This document shows, piece after piece, positions 31,051 to 38,530 of a stretch of 42,712 bases of DNA. The translations under genes were made by a program, and so were the position numbers. The notes under the pieces are model-generated. The model worked only from the letters and a program-made list of their open reading frames with translations, ran no database searches and was not told the DNA's origin. Position 1 is the first letter of the stretch. Each line of letters begins with the position of its first letter. The DNA lies in contig JAJDJN010000002.1 of NCBI GenBank assembly GCA_030267245.1, positions 1 to 42,712 of the forward strand, written 5' to 3'. This DNA comes from Desulfovibrio sp. OttesenSCG-928-A18. GTDB lineage: Bacteria; Desulfobacterota; Desulfovibrionia; Desulfovibrionales; Desulfovibrionaceae.

Positions 31051-31278
31051 ATGGAACGGCATGAGGATACCGCTTTGCGGGAGTACGAGGAAAAGGCGCG
31101 TGAGTTGCTTGATCTGACGATTGATCTTTGCGAAAGCCGTGTAGCCAAGGCTCCGGGCCGGGGCACAGCGCCACGCGAAGCGTTGACGGCGGCGGCAATG
31201 TCCGTACAAGGATCGGTGAATACTTTTTTGGCGGTGAACCGCCTGAAAGACGATTGCGGCACTCCAGAAAAAGAATGA
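31051..31278 (+). CDS. Small protein of unknown function, paralogue of the gene at 9985
   Basis: 75 aa, start with AGGAGG upstream. YEEKARELLDLTIDLCESRV..APREALTAAAMSVQGSVNTFLAVNRLK aligns over its length with the 64-aa protein at 9985-10179. Helical and soluble. It follows the regulator gene by 18 nt and is probably co-transcribed with it. Function unknown. Confidence 0.65.
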   Translation: MERHEDTALREYEEKARELLDLTIDLCESRVAKAPGRGTAPREALTAAAMSVQGSVNTFLAVNRLKDDCGTPEKE

Positions 31279-31298
31279 TATTTTTTTATCCCATCGCA

Positions 31299-31311
31299 TA
31301 GGAATTTCCTA
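31299..31311. promoter_or_regulatory. Palindrome TAGGAATTTCCTA before the excisionase-like gene
   Basis: 6-bp arms around one central base, 44 bp before the ATG. It shares AATTTCC with the inverted repeat at 30675-30694, so both may be sites for the same regulator. Confidence 0.4.
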
Positions 31312-31355
31312 AGAAAATAGGCGCAAAAACACCTCAGAAATAGAAGCAATAACCT

Positions 31356-31742
31356 ATGGGACTCAAAGAATTACAGCAGGAATTTGGCGCACCTATGACA
31401 GTTTCGCAAGTTGCGGAGCTTTTAGGGGTTGACCGCCGAACAATTACGAAATATCCTGAATTGTACGGTGGCGTGTGGGTTGCACCAGGACGCCTACGGT
31501 TCTTTGAAAATCGCATAAGGGAAATACTGGATGCCAACACGATACCCAACAAAGGCGGGTGTGCAATGGCGGGCGGTGGTAAAAATCGACAGAAAAGTCG
31601 TAGCCACAAAGCTGTTCCCCAACGGATTGGAAGGGAAACGGGAAGCCGCCAAGTGGGAAAGGGAAACAAGAGAACAAATGCTGGCGGAACAGACGATAGT
31701 GACCCCTACGGTTACGCCGACTGTTACGGAATGGGCGAATAG
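31356..31742 (+). CDS. xis: Excisionase-like HTH protein
   Basis: 128 aa in the track. The first ~60 residues are a MerR/excisionase-type winged helix (MTVSQVAELLGVDRRTITKYPELYGGVWVAPGRLRFFENRIREIL). The rest is read in a different frame over the first 212 nt of the integrase gene and is low-complexity (Gly, Arg, Ser), so the functional part probably ends before it. Xis proteins bend DNA at the att site and turn the integrase toward excision. The gene lies directly before int, as usual. Confidence 0.7.
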   Translation: MGLKELQQEFGAPMTVSQVAELLGVDRRTITKYPELYGGVWVAPGRLRFFENRIREILDANTIPNKGGCAMAGGGKNRQKSRSHKAVPQRIGRETGSRQVGKGNKRTNAGGTDDSDPYGYADCYGMGE

Positions 31743-32724
31743 ATACAGCGCCTACACCGAGCAGCAGTTTACCAAGCAGACTTTCAAGGAGAAAGTGCGC
31801 GTGTTCAAAATGTTCATCTCCCACACCAAAGTCACCCAACTGGAGGCAATTACGCCGGATATGGTTATGAGGTACTTGCAGAAGCAGAACGACACCCGTT
31901 CCGGCTTTTCCGCCAATAAGGATCGGAAGAATCTTGCGGCTGCATGGGAATGGGGAAGGCGCTATATGGACGGCTTTCCGACAACGCCGAATCCTTTCCT
32001 TTCGATTCCACGCTTCAAGGAACAGCGGAAACCCCGCTACGTTCCGAGCGAGGAAGACTTTTGGAAGGTGGTGGCCGTGGCGGAAGCCCAGGACAAAGCC
32101 ATGTTGCTGGCCTTCTTCTACTTGGGAGCAAGACGAAGTGAAATCTTCCGCCTGGAGTGGGAAGATATTGACTTCAAACGGAACCGGGTACGTCTTGGAA
32201 CGTGCAAAACCAGCGACAGGTCAATGCGCCACGATTGGGTGCCGCTTGCGGCTCCCTTGCGGGAAGCGTTGTTGTGCTGGCTGGAAGTGCGGCCCTACAA
32301 GACGGCTTGGGTGTTCACATGCCTTGATGATTCGCCAAGCCCCTGGCACAACCCCGGAGAACCTTACCGGGCCAGAGGGCATTTCATGGACACGATATGC
32401 AAACGAGCCAAGGTGAAACCGTTTGGCTTTCACGCCATCCGACACCTTCACGCAAGCATACTCTTCAATGAAGGCACGGAACTCAGCGTAGTGCAGCGCC
32501 AACTCAGACATACGAATCCGAACACCACGGCCCGCTATCTGCGGAGCCTTGGCTACGAAGCGGAGCATGAGCAAAAGGTGCTGGCGGTAATGGAAGGAAG
32601 AGGCCCCGCGAAGGTGCTCAACTTTGCGGACAAAAAAAATGGCTCTCCCGATTTGCAGATCAGGAGAGCCGGTACACAGTCTCGGTACACAGAACCGAGT
32701 AATTTAAAGGCTACTGGAGCGTAA
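31531..32724 (+). CDS. int: Tyrosine recombinase (ICE integrase)
   Basis: 397 aa. Arm-binding N-terminus (~1-45), SAM-like core-binding domain (~65-160), and catalytic domain with R201 (GARRSEIF), H301-x-x-R304 (HAIRH), H327 (LRHTNP) and Y336 (TARYLR), so all key residues are present. It inserts and excises the element at tRNA-Glu. The ATG has AAGGGA 9 nt upstream and is in the +1 frame relative to the xis ORF. The last ~30 codons also hold a terminator hairpin for the opposite strand and two GGTACACAG repeats. The gene ends 14 bp before the att repeat. Confidence 0.94.
   Translation: MPTRYPTKAGVQWRAVVKIDRKVVATKLFPNGLEGKREAAKWERETREQMLAEQTIVTPTVTPTVTEWANRYSAYTEQQFTKQTFKEKVRVFKMFISHTKVTQLEAITPDMVMRYLQKQNDTRSGFSANKDRKNLAAAWEWGRRYMDGFPTTPNPFLSIPRFKEQRKPRYVPSEEDFWKVVAVAEAQDKAMLLAFFYLGARRSEIFRLEWEDIDFKRNRVRLGTCKTSDRSMRHDWVPLAAPLREALLCWLEVRPYKTAWVFTCLDDSPSPWHNPGEPYRARGHFMDTICKRAKVKPFGFHAIRHLHASILFNEGTELSVVQRQLRHTNPNTTARYLRSLGYEAEHEQKVLAVMEGRGPAKVLNFADKKNGSPDLQIRRAGTQSRYTEPSNLKATGA
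32632..32670 (-). terminator. Replacement terminator for tRNA-Glu, inside the integrase gene
   Basis: On the minus strand GGCTCTCC-TGATCTGCAAATCG-GGAGAGCC is followed by ATTTTTTTTG. The stem is 8 bp. It starts about 70 bp after the tRNA 3' end in the direction of tRNA transcription, and the DNA also encodes integrase residues near the C-terminus. Confidence 0.7.
32671..32692 (+). repeat. Right GGTACACAG direct repeats, candidate integrase arm-type sites
   Basis: Two exact copies at 32671-32679 and 32684-32692 (13 bp apart), within the end of int and 47 bp from the core repeat. They are the same 9-mer as the left-end cluster at 462-514. Confidence 0.65.
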
Positions 32725-32738
32725 CCTATGGGAATCAT

Positions 32739-32783
32739 TTGGCGTCCCCAAGGGGATTTGAACCCCTGTCGACGGCGTGAAAG
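32739..32783. repeat. Right attachment site: 45-bp core within tRNA-Glu
   Basis: Identical to 363-407. Crossover within the anticodon loop to 3' end restores a full tRNA-Glu gene on this side, the standard outcome for tRNA-targeting tyrosine recombinases. Confidence 0.92.
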
Positions 32784-32816
32784 GCCGTTGTCCTGGGCCG
32801 GCTAGACGATGGGGAC
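32740..32816 (-). tRNA. tRNA-Glu (UUC)
   Basis: Minus strand GTCCCCATCGTCTAGCC.. to ..GGGGACGCCA: 77 nt with encoded CCA, a 7-bp acceptor stem GTCCCCA/TGGGGAC, D-arm with TCGTCTAG, anticodon loop CTTTCAC (anticodon TTC at 32781-32779) and T-arm AGGGG-TTCAAAT-CCCCT. It closely resembles E. coli tRNA-Glu. It serves as the ICE integration site. Confidence 0.97.
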
Positions 32817-32850
32817 GCTTGCTCGGTGCGGTTCTATACCGCGAGAAGGG

Positions 32851-32879
32851 TGTTTACCTCAGCAGGGGGGGCGCGTCAA
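32851..32879 (-). promoter_or_regulatory. Promoter of tRNA-Glu
   Basis: Minus strand TTGACG (32879-32874), 17-bp spacer, TAAACA (32856-32851), about 35 bp before the tRNA 5' end. It is chromosomal and intact after integration. Confidence 0.6.
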
Positions 32880-32970
32880 TAGTTTTTTTGCCATGCTTGC
32901 TGATTTGGCGAAAAAAATTGTTCGGCCAACGCATTGCTGGGAGGGACCGGCCGGGCGGTGCGGTGTTTGC

Positions 32971-34677
32971 TCAATGTGCTTCCGTCTTGAACGCCCCCAG
33001 GCCTGTTTCCGAACGAATCTTTTGATCGTCGAAGGCATCCCGCTCTTTTTGCGCTTGGGCGCTGCGATCGAGCAAGGAAATCAGCCAGATGCTCAAAAAG
33101 GCCAAAGGCATGGAAAAGATGGCCGGTGATGAATAGGGGAAGGGCGCGCTGCCTGCCGGATTACCCAGGGTGGTCACCCAGACGACGTCGGACAGCAGCG
33201 TCAGCACCAGGGCCGAAAGCAGGCCGATGAAGCCGCCGATGACAGCGCCCTTGCTTGTGCATCCTTTCCAGAGGACGGAAAGGATCAAGGCCGGGAAGTT
33301 GGCCGAAGCCGCGATGGCAAAGGCCAGCGACACCATATAGGCCACGTTTTGTTTTTCGAATATTATGCCGAGAAACATCGCAATGATGGCCAGGACAACC
33401 GTTGTGGCCTTTGAGACCCGCAGCTCGTCCCTTGAAGAGGCCTTGCCCTTTTTTAAGGCCACGGCATATAAATCGTGGGCCACGGCCGATGCTCCGGAAA
33501 GGGTCAATCCGGCCACCACGGCAAGCACAGTGGCAAAAGCAACCGCCGACATAAAGCCGAGAAAAATATTGCCGCCAATCGCATTGGCCAGATGAACCGC
33601 GGCCATGTTGCCGCCGCCGCGCAAACTGCCGCCAGCTTCAAGAAATTCCGGATTCGTGCTGACGAATACAATGGCGCCGAAACCGATGATGAATGTCAGG
33701 ATGTAGAAATAGCCGATCCAGGTTGTCGCCCACAGAACGCTCTTTCTTGCTTCTTTTGCATCGGGCACGGTGAAAAAACGCATCAGGATGTGCGGCAGCC
33801 CGGCCGTGCCGAACATAAGAGCCACGCCAAGGGAGATCGCGGAAACAGGGTCTTTGACGAATCCGCCCGGCCCCATGATCGAAGCGCTTTTTTTAACCTC
33901 CACAGCGGCTGAAAACAGTTTCTCCGGATTGAACCCGTACCGGGCCATCACCATGAAGGCCATGAACGACGCGCCGCCAAGCAGCAGGATCGCCTTGATA
34001 ATCTGCACCCAGGTCGTTGCGAACATTCCGCCGAACAGCACGTAGGCCATCATCAGCAGGCCCACAATGAACACCGCATAAGTATAGTCAAGGCCGAAGA
34101 GCAATTTGATGAGCTGTCCACCACCCACCATTTGCGCGATCAGATAAAACAGCACCACCACCAGCGTTCCGGAAGCCGCAAAAATCCGGACGGGGACCTG
34201 CTGGAGCCTGTAGGCCATCACGTCGGCAAAGGTAAAGCGGCCCAGATTGCGTAAACGTTCCGCCAGCAAAAAGGTAATTAACGGCCAGCCCACCTGAAAA
34301 CCGATGGCGTATATCAGGCCGTCAAAGCCGGTGGCCATCACCGCGGCTGAAATCCCGAGAAAAGATGCGGCGGACATATAATCGCCGGCAATGGCCATGC
34401 CGTTTTGGAAGCCGGTTATACCGCCCCCGGCCGTATAGAAATCCGCCGCTGAACGGGTGCGTGAGGCGGCCCATTTGGTGATTCCCAGCGAGAGCGCAAC
34501 AAAGAAGACAAACATGGTGATTGCCGTCCAGTTGGTCTCCTGCTTCTGCGCTTCTTCAATAATGGCTGCCGCCAAAGCCGGTCCCGGCAGGCTTGAAGCA
34601 GCCCAAAGGGCCGAACCGGCCAGAAGCGTCCAGTATGTTTTTCCCCGTCGTGAAGCTCTTCGTATTCGCTCCGTCAT
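32971..34677 (-). CDS. actP: Sodium:solute symporter, ActP-like acetate permease
   Basis: 568 aa with an N-terminal cleavable or first membrane segment and about 13 membrane helices. Blocks such as [30 protein letters not shown] and [34 protein letters not shown] are typical of the ActP branch of the SSS family, which takes up acetate and other short monocarboxylates with sodium. GAGGTG lies 8 nt before the ATG. It is the last gene of an operon with a DUF485 protein, as in E. coli yjcH-actP. A weak hairpin plus T run at about 32910-32945 may end the transcript. Confidence 0.9.
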   Translation of the reverse strand: MTERIRRASRRGKTYWTLLAGSALWAASSLPGPALAAAIIEEAQKQETNWTAITMFVFFVALSLGITKWAASRTRSAADFYTAGGGITGFQNGMAIAGDYMSAASFLGISAAVMATGFDGLIYAIGFQVGWPLITFLLAERLRNLGRFTFADVMAYRLQQVPVRIFAASGTLVVVLFYLIAQMVGGGQLIKLLFGLDYTYAVFIVGLLMMAYVLFGGMFATTWVQIIKAILLLGGASFMAFMVMARYGFNPEKLFSAAVEVKKSASIMGPGGFVKDPVSAISLGVALMFGTAGLPHILMRFFTVPDAKEARKSVLWATTWIGYFYILTFIIGFGAIVFVSTNPEFLEAGGSLRGGGNMAAVHLANAIGGNIFLGFMSAVAFATVLAVVAGLTLSGASAVAHDLYAVALKKGKASSRDELRVSKATTVVLAIIAMFLGIIFEKQNVAYMVSLAFAIAASANFPALILSVLWKGCTSKGAVIGGFIGLLSALVLTLLSDVVWVTTLGNPAGSAPFPYSSPAIFSMPLAFLSIWLISLLDRSAQAQKERDAFDDQKIRSETGLGAFKTEAH

Positions 34678-34682
34678 GATTT

Positions 34683-34991
34683 TTACACCTCTTTTTCAAG
34701 CACTTCTTTCAGTGCATGGCCATATTCACGATTCGCCTTGCGCACATAAATTGCCGTCAGTACAATCGTCAGCAAAATGATGCCAAAGGCTACAGGGATT
34801 CCCCAGGTGCTTGTCATCCCGGGCGCTACAGGTCTTGCCAGCAATGCTCCGCCAAAGGCTACCACCAGAATGAACCCGTAGTAGCTTACGAGGACCAGTC
34901 CCGTCAGGCTCCAGCTCAATATGTTGCGCCTTTTGAGCAAGCGCTGATATTGAGGGTTTTGCTGGATCCGCTGCGTCAGTTCAGAAGCCAT
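34683..34991 (-). CDS. DUF485 membrane protein (YjcH-like)
   Basis: 102 aa from ATG 34991, which has an excellent ribosome site (AAGGAGGAGGAA); the track start at 35063 is rejected. Two membrane helices ([21 protein letters not shown] and [21 protein letters not shown]) and the [16 protein letters not shown] motif define DUF485/YjcH. These small proteins are regularly encoded directly before ActP and probably assist it. The start overlaps the end of the exonuclease gene by 11 nt. Confidence 0.9.
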   Translation of the reverse strand: MASELTQRIQQNPQYQRLLKRRNILSWSLTGLVLVSYYGFILVVAFGGALLARPVAPGMTSTWGIPVAFGIILLTIVLTAIYVRKANREYGHALKEVLEKEV

Positions 34992-35673
34992 TTCCTCCTC
35001 CTTGCTTTTGTCCGCAATCTTTTGCGCCTCGGCTCCCGAGGGCTGTTGAAGCCCGCGTTCCATACCCTCTGGACTGCAATGCCAGATGCATCATGGCGGC
35101 CGTTAGTGCATCATTCAGGGCATCGTGCCGTGGAAGCTGGGGAAGCTGAAGGTTCCGGATCATTGTTTCCCATCTCAGGTCAATGCAGGCCCCCGGGTAA
35201 TCGGCAAAGCGCCAGTCATAATAGAACCCGGAAACTTCAAGCCCGTAATTGGGCAGGGCTGTTCCCAGCACGGGCCTGAGAAATTTGTTCAACACCGCGA
35301 GGTCGTATTGCAGATAATAGCCAAGCAAGGTTCTGCCCCTGATGAAACGCAGAAATTCTTGCAGGGCTTGCGCAAGGGGCAGGCCCTGGCCAAAATCGCA
35401 CGGGCGCAGTCCGTGTACCCGGATGTTGCGCCGGTCGGGCGCCTGTTGCGGCTTGATCAGCGTATAAAAGGCATCCCGGGCGCACAGGCGCTGTCCTTCA
35501 ATGCGTACCGCCGCGATGGACAGCAGTTCGGCTTCCTTCACCTTGAGCGAGCTGGTTTCGCAGTCAATGCTGACCAAAACGCCGTCATCCTCGCTCAACA
35601 AGGTCCGGTAAGGTTCCCTCAGCCGCCGCATCCGCCAGAGCCGCCGCCAGGTCCGCCACAGTTTTTCCCGCAT
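34981..35673 (-). CDS. DnaQ-like 3'-5' exonuclease domain protein
   Basis: 230 aa, with a basic N-terminus. DEDDh motifs: Exo I SIDCETSSL, Exo II GYYLQYDLAVLNKFL, Exo III RHDALNDALTAAMM. Such stand-alone exonuclease proteins often occur with DUF294/CBS proteins before acetate symporter genes; why is unknown. The ATG is one base after the stop of the upstream gene. Confidence 0.82.
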   Translation of the reverse strand: MREKLWRTWRRLWRMRRLREPYRTLLSEDDGVLVSIDCETSSLKVKEAELLSIAAVRIEGQRLCARDAFYTLIKPQQAPDRRNIRVHGLRPCDFGQGLPLAQALQEFLRFIRGRTLLGYYLQYDLAVLNKFLRPVLGTALPNYGLEVSGFYYDWRFADYPGACIDLRWETMIRNLQLPQLPRHDALNDALTAAMMHLALQSRGYGTRASTALGSRGAKDCGQKQGGGNGF

Positions 35674-35674
35674 G

Positions 35675-37510
35675 TCAGAACCTGTCGAGGCGATAACGCC
35701 GCTTGATCAGTTGTTTGAATCGTTTCACCACCGACAGCGCGTCTTGCAGCAAGTCCTTGTCCAGGGTTGACAGTTTTGCCGTATCAACCTCGTTGCTCAC
35801 GGCTTTTTTCCCGCGCAGGGCATCCAGGCCGGCTTCCAGGCGCAAACGCATCAAAAAGGCCAGAGACTCGGCGACGTCATCGGCCAGCCTCCGCTCCAGG
35901 ACATTTTTCGACACCAGGGCTTCAAGCCGATCGAAAGTATTGGTGGCTTCAATATGATTTTCCAGCGCCAGCACGCGCACACCGTGCACCACCGGGAAGA
36001 TGCCCGCTTTTTTGATATCGAAGCGCGCGTTTTCCTCGCGATTAAGCAACTGCCGCCAGAAACCGCCATCCGCCCGCTTGGCCTGAAATTGCTCAATCGG
36101 TAGCGCCATGCGTGAAAACCAGGCGTCGTCGTCGCGCAGTCCGGCGCGCAGGGCGCCCCGGCAGGCGGCCAGCCATGAGGCCGGCCCGACAATCGTTTCC
36201 GCATCCAGAAAGATGGACAGATTCATCAGCGCGCTGCCCCCGGACTGCGCCGCCCACTCACGCAGAAGCCGCCCCCAACCCTGCACCGTGTGCCGCCAGA
36301 GTTCCTGATTGAGCATGACCCCTCCCGGGCAGGAGGGGTAACCAAGCCCGAGCATATACTCCGTGAAGCTGTCGGCCGAGCGCTCAACTTCTTTTGCGTC
36401 CAGCCCTTCGGCCAGGATCAGGGCGTTGTCCTGGTCCGTCTTCAGGATCTGTTCCCCGCGTCCTTCGGAGCCCAGGGCAAGCAAAGCGCTGCCCGCAAAA
36501 ACCGGGGGGGAGGCGGCCATTTGCCACAAACGGGCCATCAACTGCGTACTCAGGGCCTGAACGAGGCGCGATAACTGCGGCATTTTCATCCCCTGCATGG
36601 ACAGGGACTGCACCAGGCTTTCCAGGTTCCGCATCGCGCCCGCAAGTTCGTCTATATTTGCGGCCGCTTCGATCTGCCGCGCGATCGACAGCGAATGGTT
36701 GGAGAAATAGGCAAGAAGATCGGCCTGGGCCAATACGCCGACGGGAACGCCGCGTTCCATGACAACGACCCGGTGCACGTTGCGTCTGGTCATCAAGAGA
36801 AGCGCGTTGAAAAGCTGCTCGTCTTTTTCGCAGCTCAACAGTGAAAACTGCGCGCGTTCCTTCAGTGGAGTTCCATTGGGAACGGCATTGGCCACAATTT
36901 CGCAAAAATCCCCTGTGGTAAAAATGCCTGTTTCTTCGCCGTTACGGATGAATATGGAACGGCGGCGGTTTTCTTTCATCAAACGGGCCGCATCGGCGAT
37001 TGTTGCCGTCGCCTCGGCGAACAGCGGCGGACGGAAGCCGGCATCACTGATTTTTGCCGCAAATAGACTCTGCCATTCCCGCCGATCCCGCTTTTGGCTC
37101 AACTGTCCGAATTTGTCGGCCACGGTTTCAAAAAAATACGCTCCAAAGGCAGGATTCTTTTCCGTCAGAGCGAGAACCTCTTTCCTGGGAAAAAGGCACA
37201 AAAGGGTCTCTTCATGGGCCACGAAGCTGTGCACGGTCTTTCCCACGGCCAGGGCGCGGCAGTCGAAGGACTCATGTTCGCGATAAACGCCGACCACGTC
37301 CTCGCCCGCCATTTCGCGCACAAGTCCCTTCATGACCAGATACAGACAATCGACCGCGCTGCTGGCCGGGAGTATCTCCTGGTCGCCGCCGAAAAAGGCG
37401 ATATCGGCGGAAGCCGACAAGGCCGAAGCCTCGGTCAGGGTCAGCAGATCAAAAGGAGGCTGCGACAAATCAAAGCGGGCGACGTTTTGGCAACGGTTTC
37501 TGGCAAACAT
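35675..37510 (-). CDS. cNMP-binding / CBS / DUF294 nucleotidyltransferase-like regulator
   Basis: 611 aa from ATG 37510, which has CGGAGG 6 nt upstream; the 32 extra track residues are not supported. Order: cyclic nucleotide-binding-like domain (~20-130), two CBS motifs (~155-275, ..TIADAARLMKENRRRSIFIRNGEETGIFTTGDFCEIV.. and ..NVHRVVVMERGVPVGVLAQADLLAYF), nucleotidyltransferase domain with ALGSEGRGEQ (~370-400), and the helical DUF294 C-terminal domain. Probably a sensor of nucleotides or second messengers that acts on the acetate operon proteins or modifies a target by nucleotidylation. First full gene of the operon. Confidence 0.88.
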   Translation of the reverse strand: MFARNRCQNVARFDLSQPPFDLLTLTEASALSASADIAFFGGDQEILPASSAVDCLYLVMKGLVREMAGEDVVGVYREHESFDCRALAVGKTVHSFVAHEETLLCLFPRKEVLALTEKNPAFGAYFFETVADKFGQLSQKRDRREWQSLFAAKISDAGFRPPLFAEATATIADAARLMKENRRRSIFIRNGEETGIFTTGDFCEIVANAVPNGTPLKERAQFSLLSCEKDEQLFNALLLMTRRNVHRVVVMERGVPVGVLAQADLLAYFSNHSLSIARQIEAAANIDELAGAMRNLESLVQSLSMQGMKMPQLSRLVQALSTQLMARLWQMAASPPVFAGSALLALGSEGRGEQILKTDQDNALILAEGLDAKEVERSADSFTEYMLGLGYPSCPGGVMLNQELWRHTVQGWGRLLREWAAQSGGSALMNLSIFLDAETIVGPASWLAACRGALRAGLRDDDAWFSRMALPIEQFQAKRADGGFWRQLLNREENARFDIKKAGIFPVVHGVRVLALENHIEATNTFDRLEALVSKNVLERRLADDVAESLAFLMRLRLEAGLDALRGKKAVSNEVDTAKLSTLDKDLLQDALSVVKRFKQLIKRRYRLDRF

Positions 37511-37732
37511 AAGTCCTCCGATTAGAACGGATAACGCTTTCACACTTGAAGAAATACTTTGATTTTTCGCTGCCTGCCCGGCAGGGACGGCAGGCCCCGG
37601 CGGCAAGTGCAGGGACCGTGGCGTATAAACAAAGCTCTTCGCCGGGCCGGCACTTGTCGCCCGGCTGTCGCTTCCCCGAGCCCGGCCGCGAATGTCTTGC
37701 GCTTACAGCCGCGCTTCGCCCGGCGCTTCAGC

Positions 37733-37767
37733 AAAAAAAAACCGCCGGATCCTCAGGGATCCGGCGG
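37733..37767 (-). terminator. Strong terminator between the 30-codon ORF and the DUF294 gene
   Basis: Minus strand CCGCCGGATCC-CTGA-GGATCCGGCGG followed by nine T (TTTTTTTTT area at 37741-37733). It lies in the 550-bp gap 37511-38060. On the plus strand only TTTACTAC follows, so its main direction is minus. It would stop transcripts starting upstream of the small ORF before they reach the acetate operon unless read-through is allowed. Confidence 0.8.
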
Positions 37768-37797
37768 TTTACTACAGCTTTTCAGGCTACTAAAACG

Positions 37798-37890
37798 TCA
37801 TGAGAACCCCTGCGTACGCAAGCGGGTAACTGCAAAAAAGACTAGAAAGATTGCCGCGTTGGGCATATTGCTTTGCGCCGGGGTTTTCAT
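37798..37890 (-). CDS. 30-aa ORF, possible leader peptide of the acetate operon
   Basis: MKTPAQSNMPNAAIFLVFFAVTRLRTQGFS, too short for the track. The ATG has AAAGGAGA upstream at good spacing, and TTGACA (37945-37940) with a weak -10 lies further up. A strong terminator starts 30 bp after the stop, then the DUF294 gene follows. The peptide has a short hydrophobic stretch (AAIFLVFFAV). Layout of promoter, small ORF, terminator, operon resembles an attenuator; a free-standing microprotein gene is the alternative. No homologue recognised. Confidence 0.45.
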   Translation of the reverse strand: MKTPAQSNMPNAAIFLVFFAVTRLRTQGFS

Positions 37891-38060
37891 GCCTGCTTGT
37901 TCTCCTTTATACCTGGACCTAAATACAAAACGGAAAACTTGTCAACCGGAAATTTCGGAAAAATATCAGCTACGGCAAGTTTTTCCTCTGGAACGAAAAG
38001 TGCACTTTGTTCCAGCATCGGGAAAAAGTTTCCAGCTCGTATCAGCCAAGGGAGTATGCG

Positions 38061-38477
38061 ATGGACATCAACAATGTTTATGGATCCACGGGAGCGTCAC
38101 TTGTCGAGTCCCTGTATGGACAAAGCTCGAAAAAATCCCAGGAAGAAAACAAGGGCGGCGTGTTGTTTTTCGGAGCGGATTCCGTGACCATCTCCGATGA
38201 AGCAAAGGCAAAGCTGGCCTCCATGGACGCGCAGAAGTCAAAGGACGCGCAGCAGGAAAATGCGGATGAAGCCGGAACCGGCGCCGCTTCCGGCGGTGGC
38301 GGCGGTGGCGGTTCTTCGAGCGAGAACGACTCGAAGATTCAAAGCCTGAAAGCCAGGCTTGTGTCGCTTCAATCGTCCCTGAGTTCGGCCAGCGCTTCGG
38401 AAGTCGCCGGCATAAGCGCTCAGATCGCTCAGGTCATGGGCGAGATCGCGGCTCTGGAAGCTGAAGCCCTGGCATAA
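38061..38477 (+). CDS. Small low-complexity/coiled-coil protein, FlxA-like at best
   Basis: 138 aa from ATG 38061 (AAGGGAG upstream; longer track ORFs are in frame but lack support). Polar N-terminus (MDINNVYGSTGASLVESLYG..), Ala/Gly/Ser-rich linker with a run of seven Gly, then a coiled coil (DSKIQSLKARLVSLQSSLSSASASEVAGISAQIAQVMGEIAALEAEAL). No signal peptide. The coiled coil recalls FlxA-type proteins, but this is weak. Function unknown. Confidence 0.65.
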   Translation: MDINNVYGSTGASLVESLYGQSSKKSQEENKGGVLFFGADSVTISDEAKAKLASMDAQKSKDAQQENADEAGTGAASGGGGGGGSSSENDSKIQSLKARLVSLQSSLSSASASEVAGISAQIAQVMGEIAALEAEALA

Positions 38478-38494
38478 AATCACCGCCATATCCG

Positions 38495-38527
38495 AAAAAG
38501 GCCCCGGAGCGTCGGCGTGCCGGGGCC
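38495..38527 (-). terminator. Terminator of the TPR gene
   Basis: GGCCCCGG..CCGGGGCC, an 8-bp GC stem with a 12-nt loop, followed on the minus strand by TTTTT. It lies between two convergent genes and could act weakly in the other direction too. Confidence 0.75.
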
Positions 38528-38530
38528 GGT

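Larger units (their letters stand above)
363..32738. mobile_element. Integrative conjugative element integrated at the 3' end of tRNA-Glu(UUC)
   Basis: The element lies between two identical 45-bp copies of the tRNA-Glu 3' region. It has a tyrosine recombinase and an excisionase-like gene at the right end, a relaxase with an accessory protein, a VirD4-type coupling protein, a full IncP-like Trb mating-pair apparatus, a TraK/L/M set, a conjugative signal peptidase, a topoisomerase and a primase. This is a complete set for excision, DNA processing and type IV secretion. It also encodes a plasmid-type RepA. Cargo sits between the left att and the relaxase genes (unknown pair, structured RNA, Gabija-like pair) and between the relaxase and topoisomerase (MFS exporter). 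No disrupted core gene was found, so it looks transfer-competent; this is inferred from gene content. Confidence 0.9.
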
